DNA of 64,000 nucleotides from Allohoeflea poritis (lineage in GTDB: Bacteria > Pseudomonadota > Alphaproteobacteria > Rhizobiales > Rhizobiaceae), in the NCBI RefSeq assembly GCF_027889715.1, contig NZ_JAPJZH010000007.1, positions 1 through 64,000 on the forward strand. Direction: 5' to 3'. Numbering within the stretch: the stretch's first letter is position 1; the number at the start of each line of letters is the position of its first letter. This document shows positions 44,589 through 54,243 of this stretch, in pieces. Both the position numbers and the translations under genes were made by a program. The notes beneath the pieces are model-generated. The model did no database searches and was not told the DNA's origin. It worked only from the letters and a program-made list of their open reading frames with translations.

Positions 44589-45599
44589 ATGAAGCGACAC
44601 GATGCAATGAGTGAAACAGCCGCAAGAACCTGGACACGCGACGAGGCGGAAGCGATCTACAATCTGCCGTTCAACGACCTGATCTTCAGGGCGCAGAGCG
44701 TGCATCGCCAGCATTTCGACCCGAACCGGATCCAGAAGAGCCAGTTGCTCAGCATCAAGACCGGCGGCTGCCCGGAAGATTGCGGCTACTGCAGCCAGTC
44801 GGCGCATCACAAGACCGGACTGAGCGCCTCGAAACTGATCGAAGTCGAGCGCGTTCTGGCGGAGGCGCGACGCGCCAGGGATGCCGGCTCGACGCGCTAT
44901 TGCATGGGCGCCGCGTGGCGCAATCCGAAACCGCGCGACATGCCGGCGCTGCTCGCCATGATCGAGGGCGTCAAGGCGATGGGCATGGAGACCTGCATGA
45001 CGCTTGGCATGCTGACGCCCGAACAGGCGCTGGAGCTGAAGGGCGCCGGCCTCGACTATTACAATCACAATCTCGACACGTCCGAGCGCCACTACAGCGA
45101 AATCATCACCACCCGCACCTATGCGGACCGGCTGGACACGCTGGCCAATGTCCGCGACGCCGGCATGAAGATCTGTTCCGGCGGCATTCTCGGCATTGGC
45201 GAGGAGGCGCAGGACCGCATCGACATGCTGGTCACGCTCGCCAACCTGCCCGAACCGCCGGAGAGCGTTCCGATCAACATGCTGATCCCGATCGCGGGGA
45301 CACCCCTTGCGGAAGCCGAACCGATCGAGCCGCTGGATTTCGTTCGCTCCATCGCGCTCGCCCGCATCATGATGCCGAAAAGCCATGTCAGGCTTTCCGC
45401 CGGACGGACCGAAATGTCCGACGAGACCCAGGCGCTGTGCTTCCTCGCCGGCGCCAACTCGATCTTCAGCGGCGACACGCTTCTGACAACGGACAATCCG
45501 GAAGACGATGTGGATGCGGTGCTGTTCCGCAAGCTCGGCCTGCAACCGGAGGCACTGGATGTGCAGGAGGAAACCGTCAGCCATGTTGCAGCGGAATGA
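44589..45599 (+). CDS. bioB: Biotin synthase
   Basis: 336 aa radical-SAM enzyme that inserts sulfur into dethiobiotin. Cluster cysteines Cys61, Cys65, Cys68 ([12 protein letters not shown]); YNHNLDTS and the Arg in [10 protein letters not shown] help bind the second cluster. ATG 44589 was chosen; ATG 44607 is possible. No TTATAGATAA-like BioR box was found in the 46-bp spacer, so the operon may use an upstream or unseen promoter. Confidence 0.96.
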   Translation: MKRHDAMSETAARTWTRDEAEAIYNLPFNDLIFRAQSVHRQHFDPNRIQKSQLLSIKTGGCPEDCGYCSQSAHHKTGLSASKLIEVERVLAEARRARDAGSTRYCMGAAWRNPKPRDMPALLAMIEGVKAMGMETCMTLGMLTPEQALELKGAGLDYYNHNLDTSERHYSEIITTRTYADRLDTLANVRDAGMKICSGGILGIGEEAQDRIDMLVTLANLPEPPESVPINMLIPIAGTPLAEAEPIEPLDFVRSIALARIMMPKSHVRLSAGRTEMSDETQALCFLAGANSIFSGDTLLTTDNPEDDVDAVLFRKLGLQPEALDVQEETVSHVAAE

Positions 45600-46740
45600 C
45601 GATCCGGGCCATCTGACGCGTTACGAGACCTCGCTGCGGCGTCTTGCGGGGCGCGGGCGGCATCGAAGCCTGTCGCAGAACGCCGGCATCGATTTTTCCT
45701 CAAACGACTATCTCGCCCTTGCCGGCGATGCCCGCATCGGCGAAGCGCTGCAGGCGGCCGTGGCACGCGGCGTTCCGATCGGCGCCGGCGGATCACGCCT
45801 CCTGCGGGGCAACGATCCGGAACATCTGGCGCTCGAAGCGGAGGCCGCGGCGTTTTTCGGATCGCAGGCCGCGCTCTATTTCGGCAGCGGCTTCATGGCC
45901 AATTACGCGCTGCTTGCCTGCCTGCCGCACAACGCCGATCTCGTCGTCCTCGATGAGCTCATCCATGCGAGCTGCCATGACGGCGCCAGCGCGACGCGGG
46001 CAAGGGTCAGTCTCGCCACCCACAATGATGCCAACGCGTTCGAAGATGCGATCATTGCGTGGCGCAGAGACGGCGGCACGGGCCGGCCGTGGCTGGTCGC
46101 CGAAAGCCTCTACAGCATGGATGGCGACCGCGCGCCGCTCAACGATCTGATCGCGATCGCCAATCGCCATGACGGATTCCTCGTGGTCGACGAGGCCCAT
46201 GCCACCGGCGTCTTCGGGCCGGACGGGCGCGGCCTGGCGGCCGGCTTTGAGGGTCTCGACAATGTCATCGCCGTGCATACCTGCGGCAAGGCGCTGGGCG
46301 CGTCCGGGGCGCTTGTATGCCTGCCTTCGGTGCTCGCCGACTATCTGGTCAACCGCAGCCGCCCCTTCATCTACGCCACCGCGCCCTCGCCGCTGATGGC
46401 GAGCGCCGTGCGCGAAGCGCTGCGCGTCCTGAGGGACGAGCCGGAGCGCCGCGATCGCCTGAAACGGCTGGTAACGCAGATGACGGACGGTCTCGGGGAA
46501 CTCGGCCGCGAAGCCACGGGCACGCAAATCCAGCCAATCGTGATCGGCGATCCTACCGCCACGATGCAATGCGCCGAAGCACTGCAGGCGCGCGGCTACG
46601 ATATTCGCGGTATTCGGCCGCCGACCGTGGCGGAAGGCACGTCGCGCCTGCGCATTTCGCTGACCTTGAACGCCGACGAAGCGGCGCTGGCAGACATGCT
46701 TTCGGCGCTTGGCGAAGAACTGGATCGGCTGGGACTATGA
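45583..46740 (+). CDS. bioF: 8-amino-7-oxononanoate synthase
   Basis: 385 aa PLP enzyme joining pimeloyl-thioester to alanine. [12 protein letters not shown] near the N terminus, [33 protein letters not shown] and the PLP lysine in [12 protein letters not shown]-like [14 protein letters not shown]. Overlaps bioB by 17 bp. Confidence 0.95.
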   Translation: MLQRNDDPGHLTRYETSLRRLAGRGRHRSLSQNAGIDFSSNDYLALAGDARIGEALQAAVARGVPIGAGGSRLLRGNDPEHLALEAEAAAFFGSQAALYFGSGFMANYALLACLPHNADLVVLDELIHASCHDGASATRARVSLATHNDANAFEDAIIAWRRDGGTGRPWLVAESLYSMDGDRAPLNDLIAIANRHDGFLVVDEAHATGVFGPDGRGLAAGFEGLDNVIAVHTCGKALGASGALVCLPSVLADYLVNRSRPFIYATAPSPLMASAVREALRVLRDEPERRDRLKRLVTQMTDGLGELGREATGTQIQPIVIGDPTATMQCAEALQARGYDIRGIRPPTVAEGTSRLRISLTLNADEAALADMLSALGEELDRLGL

Positions 46741-47363
46741 CCCGAATTGTCGTCCTTGGAACCGACACGGATGTCGGCAAGACCGTCTTTGCCGCCGGGC
46801 TGACGGCGGCGCTCGGCGCGACATACTGGAAACCCGTGCAGTCCGGCCTTGACGGCGATACGGATTCGCAGACCGTACAGCGCCTCGCGGAACTGCCGGA
46901 TGACCGCGTGTTGCCGGAAACCTACCGGCTCAACAGCCCGCTCTCACCGCACCGCTCGGCGGAGATCGATGGTGTTGAGATCGACCCGGAAACGCTGACG
47001 CCACCTTCCGTCGACGGTCCGCTGGTGATCGAGGGGGCTGGCGGCGTCCTCGTGCCGCTGACCCGACAAACGCTCTTTGCCGACGTCATCGCCCGGTGGA
47101 ATCTGCCGGCCGTCCTGGTCGGGCGGACGGCGCTCGGCGCGATCAACCACGCGCTTTTGTCCATCGAGGCGCTGCGGGCACGCGGCGTTCCGCTGCTGGG
47201 AATTGCCTTTTCTGGCGAGGAAATCGCGGATACGCAACGGACCATCGCGGAGATGGGCGCGATCCGCGAACTCGGCCGGCTGCCGGTGCTCGATCCGCTG
47301 ACGCCGCAGACACTGAAGACAGCCTTTGCCGAAGCCTTCGATCGCGGCGATTTCCGCGGCTGA
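46737..47363 (+). CDS. bioD: Dethiobiotin synthetase
   Basis: 208 aa P-loop ligase forming the ureido ring. [15 protein letters not shown] is the P-loop (about 8-22), YWKPVQSG follows, and [12 protein letters not shown] is the second nucleotide/substrate loop. ATGA overlap with bioF. Confidence 0.95.
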   Translation: MTRIVVLGTDTDVGKTVFAAGLTAALGATYWKPVQSGLDGDTDSQTVQRLAELPDDRVLPETYRLNSPLSPHRSAEIDGVEIDPETLTPPSVDGPLVIEGAGGVLVPLTRQTLFADVIARWNLPAVLVGRTALGAINHALLSIEALRARGVPLLGIAFSGEEIADTQRTIAEMGAIRELGRLPVLDPLTPQTLKTAFAEAFDRGDFRG

Positions 47364-47392
47364 GCACAGCGTCCAGGCGCAAGGAAAAACCC

Positions 47393-48661
47393 ATGAACGC
47401 CAAGAAGAACTTTCCCATATGGCACCCGTTTACGCAGCATGCCGTGCTGCCGGACATGACTCATATCGCCGGCGGAAAGGGCGCCTATCTGACGGCGAAG
47501 GACGGGCGCCGGATCTTCGATGGCATCTCAAGCTGGTGGGTCGTCACCCACGGCCATTGCGAACCGCGGATCATCGAGGCAATCCGCGACCAGGCGGGCA
47601 GGCTCGATCAGGTCATCTTCGCCGGTCATACGCACGACCCGGCCGAGGCGCTCGCCGAAAGACTGCTTGAAGTCACGCCGTCGACACTGAACCACGTGTT
47701 CTTCTCCGACAGCGGCTCCACCTCGGTCGAGGTCGCGTTGAAGATGGCACTCGGCTACTGGCGCAATATCGGCAAGACGGACCGCACCCGCATCGTCGTC
47801 ATGGAGAACGGCTATCACGGCGACACGATCGGCACCATGTCCGTGGGCGAGCGCGGCGTTTTCAATGCAGCCTATGAACCCTTGATGTTCGATGTCACCT
47901 CCGTGCCCTTCCCGCGACCGAATGACGACGCGGCGACGATCGCCGCGCTTGAAGCCGCTTGCAGAAATGGCGATGTAGCGGCCTTCATCACCGAGCCGCT
48001 GGTGCTCGGCGCAGGCGGCATGTTGATGTATTCGCCAGATACGCTGGGGCAGTTGAAGGCCGTCTGCGAAGCTCATGACGTGCTGTTCATCGCTGACGAG
48101 GTGATGACCGGCTGGGGCCGGACCGGATCCATGTTCGCCTGCGAGATCGCCGGTGTCGAGCCGGATATTGCCTGCTATTCCAAGGGCATTACCGGCGGCT
48201 CGCTGCCGCTGGCGGTCACGCTGTGCCGTTCGGAAATCTTCGAGGCCCACTATTCGACCGACCGGTCGAAGACCTTCTTCCACTCCAGCTCCTACACGGC
48301 CAACCCGATCGCCTGCGCGGCCGCCGTTGCCAATCTGAAGATCTGGCAGGAGGAACCGGTGCTGGAAACAATCGGCAATCTTGCCGGCATGCAGCATGAG
48401 CGGCTGGCCCGCTTTGCCGAGGATGCGCGGTTCGAGAATATCCGCCAATGCGGCACCATCACGGCGATGGACCTGAAAGCCCGCGACGACGGTTATCTGT
48501 CCAATGTCGGCCCCAAGCTCTATGCCTTCTTCCAGGAGCGGAACCTGCTGTTGCGGTCGCTCGGCAATACGATTTATGTGATGCCACCCTACTGCTCCAC
48601 AGCCGATGACCTCGATGTCGTCTATGGCGCGATCGCGGACGCGGCGGAGACCTTCGCCTGA
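47393..48661 (+). CDS. bioA: Adenosylmethionine-8-amino-7-oxononanoate aminotransferase
   Basis: 422 aa. IWHPFTQHAVLP at the N terminus, FSDSGSTSVEVALKMALGYW, FIADEVMTGWGRTGSMFAC and PLP lysine in CYSKGITGGSLPLAV. Uses SAM as amino donor to make diaminopelargonate. The stop overlaps bioZ by 1 bp. Confidence 0.96.
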   Translation: MNAKKNFPIWHPFTQHAVLPDMTHIAGGKGAYLTAKDGRRIFDGISSWWVVTHGHCEPRIIEAIRDQAGRLDQVIFAGHTHDPAEALAERLLEVTPSTLNHVFFSDSGSTSVEVALKMALGYWRNIGKTDRTRIVVMENGYHGDTIGTMSVGERGVFNAAYEPLMFDVTSVPFPRPNDDAATIAALEAACRNGDVAAFITEPLVLGAGGMLMYSPDTLGQLKAVCEAHDVLFIADEVMTGWGRTGSMFACEIAGVEPDIACYSKGITGGSLPLAVTLCRSEIFEAHYSTDRSKTFFHSSSYTANPIACAAAVANLKIWQEEPVLETIGNLAGMQHERLARFAEDARFENIRQCGTITAMDLKARDDGYLSNVGPKLYAFFQERNLLLRSLGNTIYVMPPYCSTADDLDVVYGAIADAAETFA

Positions 48662-49644
48662 TGCCTGCCGGCGTTGCCATAGCGGGCCTTGGACACCACG
48701 CGCCCGAACGGGTGGTGCCGAACGCTGAAATCGAAGCGCGTCTCGGTCTCGAGGACGGCTGGATCGCCCGGCGCTCCGGCATTCACAGCAGGCGTTATGC
48801 GGCGCCCGACGAAGCGCTGACGGACATTGCCCTGCCGGCCGCCGAAATGGCCTTGCGCGAAAACGGCACCAGCGCCGGCGATATCGGGCTGCTGCTGCTC
48901 GCAACGAGCACGCCGGACCATCTGCTGCCGCCCTCCGCCCCCTTGCTGGCCCACCGGCTGGGTCTTTGTTCGCCCGGCGCCGTCGACATTACCGGCGCAT
49001 GCGGCGGATTTCTCTATGCGCTCAGCTTTGCTGAGAACTTCGTGCGCTTGCAGAAAAAGCCGGCCCTGGTGGTGGCGGCCAATATTCTGAGCCGGCGCAT
49101 CGACCCGCAGGAACGGGCAAGCGCGGTGCTCTTTGCCGATGCGGCAGGCGCGATTGTTCTGGAACCGGCGGCGGATCCCGATTGCGGCCTGCGGTCGCTG
49201 GAATTGCGGTCGGATGGCGAACAGTATGACCGCATCCTCATCCCGATGGGCGGTTCCCGTCGGCCGTTCTCGCCGAGCGCCGATCACGCTGCGCTCAAGA
49301 TGCATATCGACAATGGCAAGCGTGTCTTTTCCCACGCCGTGCACATGATGGCCGAGAGCGCACGGACCGCGCTGGACCAATGCGGTATTGCCGTCGGCGA
49401 CGTCGACCGTTTCATCCCGCACCAGGCCAATCAGCGCATGTTCGACGCCGTTGCCCACGCCATCGGCATCCCCGGCGAAAAGATCCAGTCCTCGGTCAGT
49501 GAATACGGAAACAGTTCAGCGGCGACCATACCATTGACGCTGTCGCTGGCGCACGGCGACAAACCCCTGCTTTCCGGGGAGACGCTGCTCTTTTCCGCGG
49601 CAGGCGCCGGCATGACCGGCGGATCGGCAGTCTGGCGGGTCTGA
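48661..49644 (+). CDS. bioZ: BioZ, FabH-like ketosynthase of pimeloyl-ACP synthesis
   Basis: 327 aa KAS III fold. Catalytic triad visible as Cys114 (TGACGGFLYA), His254 (IPHQANQRM) and Asn284 (EYGNSSAATI). In Agrobacterium and Brucella, BioZ starts a BioC/BioH-independent pimeloyl route from glutaryl-CoA. Its position as last gene of bioBFDAZ is diagnostic; no bioC or bioH is in the window. Confidence 0.92.
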   Translation: MPAGVAIAGLGHHAPERVVPNAEIEARLGLEDGWIARRSGIHSRRYAAPDEALTDIALPAAEMALRENGTSAGDIGLLLLATSTPDHLLPPSAPLLAHRLGLCSPGAVDITGACGGFLYALSFAENFVRLQKKPALVVAANILSRRIDPQERASAVLFADAAGAIVLEPAADPDCGLRSLELRSDGEQYDRILIPMGGSRRPFSPSADHAALKMHIDNGKRVFSHAVHMMAESARTALDQCGIAVGDVDRFIPHQANQRMFDAVAHAIGIPGEKIQSSVSEYGNSSAATIPLTLSLAHGDKPLLSGETLLFSAAGAGMTGGSAVWRV

Positions 49645-49648
49645 GCTG

Positions 49649-50425
49649 CTAACCCAGCACCCGCACCAATTCACGCACCCGCTCCGCATTGTCGGCGGCG
49701 ATCAGGCCGTCGCGGTTCCACAGGCTGTTTTCGAAACCGATGCGGGCATGTCCGCCGCGCCGCACCGCCTCGGCAAGGCAATCCGTCTCGTTGCGGCCGA
49801 AAGCACACAGACCCCACTGGACACTGCCTTGCACATAATCCTGGAGCGCCAGGGCGCTCAGGAACGGGTCCATGTCCGATACTTCGCTCTGCTGGTCCTT
49901 GGCGTAACGCCCGAGCACGAAGAGGATCTGCAGTTCGTCGGCCGGAATGACGCCAGCCTCGATCCGCCTGAAAAGCTCGGCGACCTCGCCGGCCTCGTAC
50001 AATATGTGCTGGACCGCGATGTCCGCGTCCCGCGCCCAGTGGTAGAATTCGCGCGCCGCCCGGACCTCGCCTTCGTCGGGCACCATTTCGCGCAGCGCCA
50101 CGGACACAGCCTTGGGCATGACGTCGCGCACAACCTGCCGCTGCTGGCCCGGGCTGTAGCGCCCGACCGCTTCCGTGGTGATCTGAACGGCCATGTCGGG
50201 AACAGCGACGGAAAGCTGTGCGATCAATTCGCGGTACAGCCCGGCGTCCAGCGTATGTCCGCCCTTGTCGTCGCGCACATGGGCATGGATTGCCGGCGCG
50301 CCGGCGGCAAAGCAGGCTCTTGCGGCGTCAACGGTTTCGTCAATCGTGACGGGCAAGGCCGGGTGGTCCGCCTTGCCGCGCCGTGCGCCGTTCGGGGCGA
50401 CCATGATGCGGGCGAGGTTCTTCAA
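49649..50425 (-). CDS. DUF849 / BKACE beta-keto acid cleavage enzyme (short form)
   Basis: 258 aa. Zn-dependent TIM-barrel: MVAPNGARRGKADHPALPVT at the start, AIHAHVRD (two metal histidines, about 46-53), ITTEAVGRYSPGQQ and VQWGLCAFGRNE, GFENSLW at the end. The family (e.g. Kce) condenses a beta-keto acid with acetyl-CoA to give acetoacetate and a CoA ester. Converges with bioZ, 4 bp away; the link to biotin synthesis is probably only positional. Confidence 0.85.
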   Translation of the reverse strand: MKNLARIMVAPNGARRGKADHPALPVTIDETVDAARACFAAGAPAIHAHVRDDKGGHTLDAGLYRELIAQLSVAVPDMAVQITTEAVGRYSPGQQRQVVRDVMPKAVSVALREMVPDEGEVRAAREFYHWARDADIAVQHILYEAGEVAELFRRIEAGVIPADELQILFVLGRYAKDQQSEVSDMDPFLSALALQDYVQGSVQWGLCAFGRNETDCLAEAVRRGGHARIGFENSLWNRDGLIAADNAERVRELVRVLG

Positions 50426-50610
50426 AACGAATGTCCCATTGATAGCCTGAATAAAACCGTCATATCAGCCGTGGCGAGAAAGTCTGTTGCGCGCGGATGA
50501 TACGTTCGTTTCGGTTCCTGGCAAATCAGGTAATTTGATATCCGAGATCAGCAGCCGGGCCAGGCTGTGTTGCCTTTGCAACTCAGCAAATCGCAATTTC
50601 CAAACACGAT

Positions 50611-50627
50611 AACCTTTTGAGAAGGTT
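50611..50627 (+). promoter_or_regulatory. Stem-loop in promoter region of the PqqD-like operon
   Basis: AACCTT-TTGAG-AAGGTT, 70 bp before the PqqD-like start. The 271-bp gap 50426-50696 holds only frames under 20 codons (for example ATG 50497-50538, 13 aa) and no convincing precursor peptide gene. Confidence 0.35.
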
Positions 50628-50696
50628 GGATTCGAACAGCGGTTGAAATAGTGCTAGAGCGGGTCTGGGACTTCGGCCAATACAGGGAGAGACAGG

Positions 50697-50987
50697 ATGG
50701 CGTTGGATCCTAACCAGACCTTCAGGCTCGCGGACAAGGCGACATTTCGTTCCGTCGGAGACAGCGGCGTTATTCTCATGACGGATACGGGACAGATCTA
50801 TTCCTGCAACAGCACCGCCGAAGCCTTTCTGCGTCTCACCGACGGGAACCGGAACATTGGCGCCACGGCCGATGCGGTTTGCGATGAGTTCGATGTCTCG
50901 CGCGAACAACTCCTGTCGGATCTGGATGAGTTGCTGACCTATCTTCAGTCGGAAGGCGTGATCGACACCATCGATGCAGACGCTTAG
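50697..50987 (+). CDS. PqqD-like RiPP recognition element protein
   Basis: 96 aa winged-helix PqqD fold: FRSVGDSGVILMTDTGQIYS, CNSTAEAFLRLTDGN, then a helix ending DELLTYLQSEGVIDT. Such proteins bind leader peptides of RiPP precursors and hand them to a modifying enzyme. Strong ribosome site (AGGGAGAGACAGG). Overlaps the B2-like gene by 14 bp. No precursor was found nearby, so its peptide partner may be elsewhere. Confidence 0.85.
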   Translation: MALDPNQTFRLADKATFRSVGDSGVILMTDTGQIYSCNSTAEAFLRLTDGNRNIGATADAVCDEFDVSREQLLSDLDELLTYLQSEGVIDTIDADA

Positions 50988-51414
50988 CGCTGACCAGGCT
51001 TCCCGCCAGATGCGAAAACCCAGACAACGGCTGTTTCGAATTGAACTTTGGCTGACGGCCCGCCTGTTGCCCCTGCTGATCGCGGGGCGGGATCTGGAAG
51101 GCGCGCTTCGGCTGGCTGACGGCACAGAATCGCGGCGTTACGACGGCCTTGCCGCAGACGCGATCGCACATGCGGTGCTCAGGGTCACCCGCCGGCCGTG
51201 GCTGATGCGCGACCGTCGCTGTTTCCGCCAAGGAATCCTCGGATACCGCTTCCTGAAGATGGCCGGTTACAGCCCGCAGCTGCATTTCGCCATTGACGAA
51301 AAAAGCCTGAACGAACCGGTGATCGACGCCCATTGCTGGGTCGTCCTCGACGGCAAACCGGTGCTCAACGACATCATGGACGGCATGTTTCCGATCCATG
51401 TTCACCCGGCATGA
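50974..51414 (+). CDS. Lasso-peptide B2-like transglutaminase-fold protease
   Basis: 146 aa. Cys-His-Asp triad visible as Cys83 (RRCFRQGILGYRFL), His120 (DAHCWVVLDG) and Asp133 (VLND), matching the PF13471 peptidases that cut off lasso leader peptides with the help of the PqqD-like partner. Basic N terminus. ATGA overlap with the kinase gene. Confidence 0.85.
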   Translation: MQTLSADQASRQMRKPRQRLFRIELWLTARLLPLLIAGRDLEGALRLADGTESRRYDGLAADAIAHAVLRVTRRPWLMRDRRCFRQGILGYRFLKMAGYSPQLHFAIDEKSLNEPVIDAHCWVVLDGKPVLNDIMDGMFPIHVHPA

Positions 51415-52400
51415 CCAGGCAATATTTCGATCTCGCCGGACTGCGCCTGGAGGTTACCACCGATGCGCCGCGTATCCTTGTGCCGCTGCTCAGCCTGATC
51501 GGTGAGTGGGCGGTGCCGTTCGACGAAAATGTCGCTCCGCAGTGCCGGTTCTCGCTGGTCCATGGACCGGTGGAAGCGTCGTCGCCGCCAGCCGATGTCT
51601 TCTTTCACGGCATGATCGGCGATGAAGGTCCCTTTCAACTCTCAGGCAATGCGGATTGCTGGCATTTGCTCGCGCCGGACCGGATCCGGGCGTGCTTTGA
51701 CAGAACGAACGGCACCGTGGAGTTTACCGTCGGGCCGGCATGCAATGGCGAGATACTGAGCATTGCGACAAGCTATGCCCTCGATCACATCGTGGGCGCC
51801 GCGGGCCACGTCATGGTTCACGCGGCCTGCATCGAGACACCGGACGGAAGCGGCAGGCTGGTGTTGCACGCACCAAGCGGCACCGGCAAGACGACAACCG
51901 CCCTGGCGCTGGTCGAAGCGGGATACCGGTTGTGCACCGATGATGCGACGATCCTTACGCCGACCGCAGACGGGCAGGTTCTCGTCCGAGGCGTGCCACG
52001 TCCAATCAAGGTGCACCGAAAAACCGCAGGCATCTTTCCCTGGCTGGGCGCCATGATCAAGCCGGAAAACTGGGACGAAAACGAAGAGCAATGGGTGGCG
52101 CGCAAGGTCCTGGCGACGAAGGGGTGCCTCGCGGCGGACGATGCACGGCCGGTGATATCCGTCATTGCATTGCGCCGGTCAGGGCTTCCGATGCAATTGA
52201 CGGAGCTGAACGGCGCGGATGCTTTCGGAGAGATCATCGCCGACAATATCGATCTTGGTGCGGCGGGCCTGTTTCCCGGCCACGAGGAGCGGCTGGATAT
52301 ATATTCCCGGACCCTTGCATCCTGCGTCTGCTACAGGCTCGACATCAACGGTACGCCCGATGATGTCGCGGCCATGATCGATGCGGCCCTGACCAAATAG
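51411..52400 (+). CDS. HPr-kinase-like serine kinase (RiPP-associated type)
   Basis: 329 aa. Walker A APSGTGKTT at 155-163 followed by CTDDATIL (about 175-182), the order of the HprK/PEPCK fold; the N-terminal 110 residues are a less conserved domain. In paeninodin-type lasso clusters, related kinases phosphorylate the precursor's C-terminal serine. Last gene of the PqqD/B2 operon, only 6 bp from the converging nucleotidyltransferase gene. Confidence 0.8.
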   Translation: MTRQYFDLAGLRLEVTTDAPRILVPLLSLIGEWAVPFDENVAPQCRFSLVHGPVEASSPPADVFFHGMIGDEGPFQLSGNADCWHLLAPDRIRACFDRTNGTVEFTVGPACNGEILSIATSYALDHIVGAAGHVMVHAACIETPDGSGRLVLHAPSGTGKTTTALALVEAGYRLCTDDATILTPTADGQVLVRGVPRPIKVHRKTAGIFPWLGAMIKPENWDENEEQWVARKVLATKGCLAADDARPVISVIALRRSGLPMQLTELNGADAFGEIIADNIDLGAAGLFPGHEERLDIYSRTLASCVCYRLDINGTPDDVAAMIDAALTK

Positions 52401-52406
52401 GCGGCC

Positions 52407-53423
52407 TCAGCGCGGCGCGACGCGCTGCACCCAACGGAAGGCGTGTCGCCGCATGCGCGAGCGGTGGCCGGCATCGTTCCACGTATCGATAACGGCGTCC
52501 CGTGTGACCAGTCCGCGTGCGAAACCGTATTCCCGGCCAGGCGACAGGCTGTCGCGCACATGCCGCGAGGCTTCATCGCCAAACAGCGCACAGACCAGGT
52601 CGAGACAGACAAGGACCTCCAACCGCGCCCGCAGCATATCGAGCACCGTATTCAGGTGCCGGATATCCTCCTCCGTCAGTTTTCTCGCCGCCTGCATGAC
52701 ATCGGCAAGCAGTTGCAGGCGATGAAATTTGTGACCGGCAGATGCATGTATGACCGCGGTCATGAAATAGGCCACATTGGGAAAATCGCCGTCACCCGAA
52801 GCGGTCCAGTATTCGTCATGGCCGAAAGAGACGCGCCACCTCAGGCTTGCGTAATGGACGAGATTTCCGTGCAGTTCGATCAGAATGTTTTGGTTGTCCT
52901 CGCGAACCCATTTCTGTTCCATGTTGCGGGCGGAATTGTCGAACATCTGCTTCTGATACAACAGGAAGCCAGCATCTTTGAGGATCGCACCGACGGCAGG
53001 CACCGATGCCGGGTGCGCCAGGACGTCGACATCGGTAAACGGCCGGTCAGAAGCCCGGTCGTACAACGCCTTGGCAAAGACCTGACCTTTGACAATGACC
53101 GCATTAAGGCCCTGTGCGTCGATCGCCGTCGTCAGCTGCAGCGCATGGGCTTCCAGGACAAGAGCATGCGCATTCGCCAGGAGCTGACGCTCGCGCACCG
53201 CGTCGATCAATGTCGGATAGGGCGGCTCCTGTGGCAGAATGCCGGTCAGCTTTCTCAGCGCTATTGGCTCGATGCCGTGGTGCAGGATGGCGTCGAAGAG
53301 CTGTTTTGGCGGCAGGGCAAGGCATGCATCGGCGAAAGGTCCCTCTGCCTGCGGGTCCGCCAGGTCACACAGGACCTGTCCGAGGTCGCCATTTTGCGAT
53401 TGATGCTCGTTCGACGCACTCAT
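52407..53423 (-). CDS. Nucleotidyltransferase family protein (PF14907-like)
   Basis: 338 aa. AVIVKGQVFAKALYD (about 109-122) then FTDVDVLAH with the catalytic DxD at Asp131/Asp133. This NTP_transf_5 type is often found beside PqqD, B2 and HprK-like genes. ATG 53423 overlaps the ACP stop (ATGA). Probably transfers NMP to a phosphate, peptide or sugar acceptor; target unknown. Confidence 0.8.
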   Translation of the reverse strand: MSASNEHQSQNGDLGQVLCDLADPQAEGPFADACLALPPKQLFDAILHHGIEPIALRKLTGILPQEPPYPTLIDAVRERQLLANAHALVLEAHALQLTTAIDAQGLNAVIVKGQVFAKALYDRASDRPFTDVDVLAHPASVPAVGAILKDAGFLLYQKQMFDNSARNMEQKWVREDNQNILIELHGNLVHYASLRWRVSFGHDEYWTASGDGDFPNVAYFMTAVIHASAGHKFHRLQLLADVMQAARKLTEEDIRHLNTVLDMLRARLEVLVCLDLVCALFGDEASRHVRDSLSPGREYGFARGLVTRDAVIDTWNDAGHRSRMRRHAFRWVQRVAPR

Positions 53424-53659
53424 TGTGGCTGGTTCTGAGCTTCCAGGAAATCCGCGATGGACTGTACGGAAACAATACTGACGATCGATTCCGGCGTCAG
53501 CTGTTTTCCGGACAACTCCTCGACGGCAAGGATGATGCCGATGTGGGCAATGCTGTCCCATGCGGCCAGCGACTCGATACCGGCCTCCTCCGGAAGCTGA
53601 TCCAGCGGCGTACGGGTGGCCTCGGCAACGATCCGCCGTGCATCCTCCATTGCCTTCAT
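53420..53659 (-). CDS. Acyl carrier protein
   Basis: 79 aa helical carrier. Phosphopantetheine serine is Ser36 in AAWDSIAHIGII. The sequence is diverged from fatty-acid AcpP (which has DSLD), fitting a specialised pathway. ATG 53659 chosen because upstream sequence belongs to the overlapping GNAT gene. Presumably loaded by the AMP-ligase of the same operon. Confidence 0.85.
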   Translation of the reverse strand: MKAMEDARRIVAEATRTPLDQLPEEAGIESLAAWDSIAHIGIILAVEELSGKQLTPESIVSIVSVQSIADFLEAQNQPQ

Positions 53660-54243
53660 GCTTCGGCTCCCGGTAGGTAGGGCGGGAAGTTTTCTTTCAG
53701 CAGCTCGAAATTCAAGTAGTCCACCGGAACATTGGTCTTTGTGTTGAAATTGCAGCGGTGCATGGTGCCGCTGTGATTGAAACCCAGCTTTCGGTAATTG
53801 AGGACCGAGGCAAAATTGCGCGCCTCGACCGACCCCGTGAAACGCTCCACACCGGCATGGCGGACGAATTGCGCCATGATCGCCTTTCGCACCTCGAGCG
53901 GAACGCCCTTGCCCCACCAGTCGCGATCGAGAATAACGACCCCCAGCGTCGCCGAGCGGTAGGGCACGAGGTAAATCTCATGGTAGCCGATACATTCATC
54001 GCTGCCGGTCGGGATGATCTCATACATGAAGCGCGAACGGCCGTTCGGCAGCCTGTATTTCCGGATCAGGCGCCACCATCCCGCCTTCTTGTCGCTGTGC
54101 GAGAGCTGCAGCAGAATCTCCGCATCCTCGTTCATTTTCTTGAACAGCTGCAGGGCACGCAACCTGCCGGCCGGCCTGACCACGAAGCGCTCTGTCTCGA
54201 TTGTTTTTTCGAGAGCGGCAATCCGGCGCCGATGCCACTTCAT
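53656..54243 (-). CDS. GNAT family N-acetyltransferase
   Basis: 195 aa, RimJ/RimL-like. TERFVVRPAG near the N terminus, acceptor-side FMYEIIPTGSDECIGYHEIY, acetyl-CoA loop region LDRDWWGKGVPLEVRKAIMA and NFASVLNYRKLGFNHSGTMH at the C-terminal side. ATGA-overlaps both neighbours. May use acyl-ACP as donor to acylate an amine. Confidence 0.85.
   Translation of the reverse strand: MKWHRRRIAALEKTIETERFVVRPAGRLRALQLFKKMNEDAEILLQLSHSDKKAGWWRLIRKYRLPNGRSRFMYEIIPTGSDECIGYHEIYLVPYRSATLGVVILDRDWWGKGVPLEVRKAIMAQFVRHAGVERFTGSVEARNFASVLNYRKLGFNHSGTMHRCNFNTKTNVPVDYLNFELLKENFPPYLPGAEA

Noticed and set aside
44542-44589. BioR-type operator before bioB
   Set aside because: No TTATAGATAA-like palindrome was seen in the spacer.
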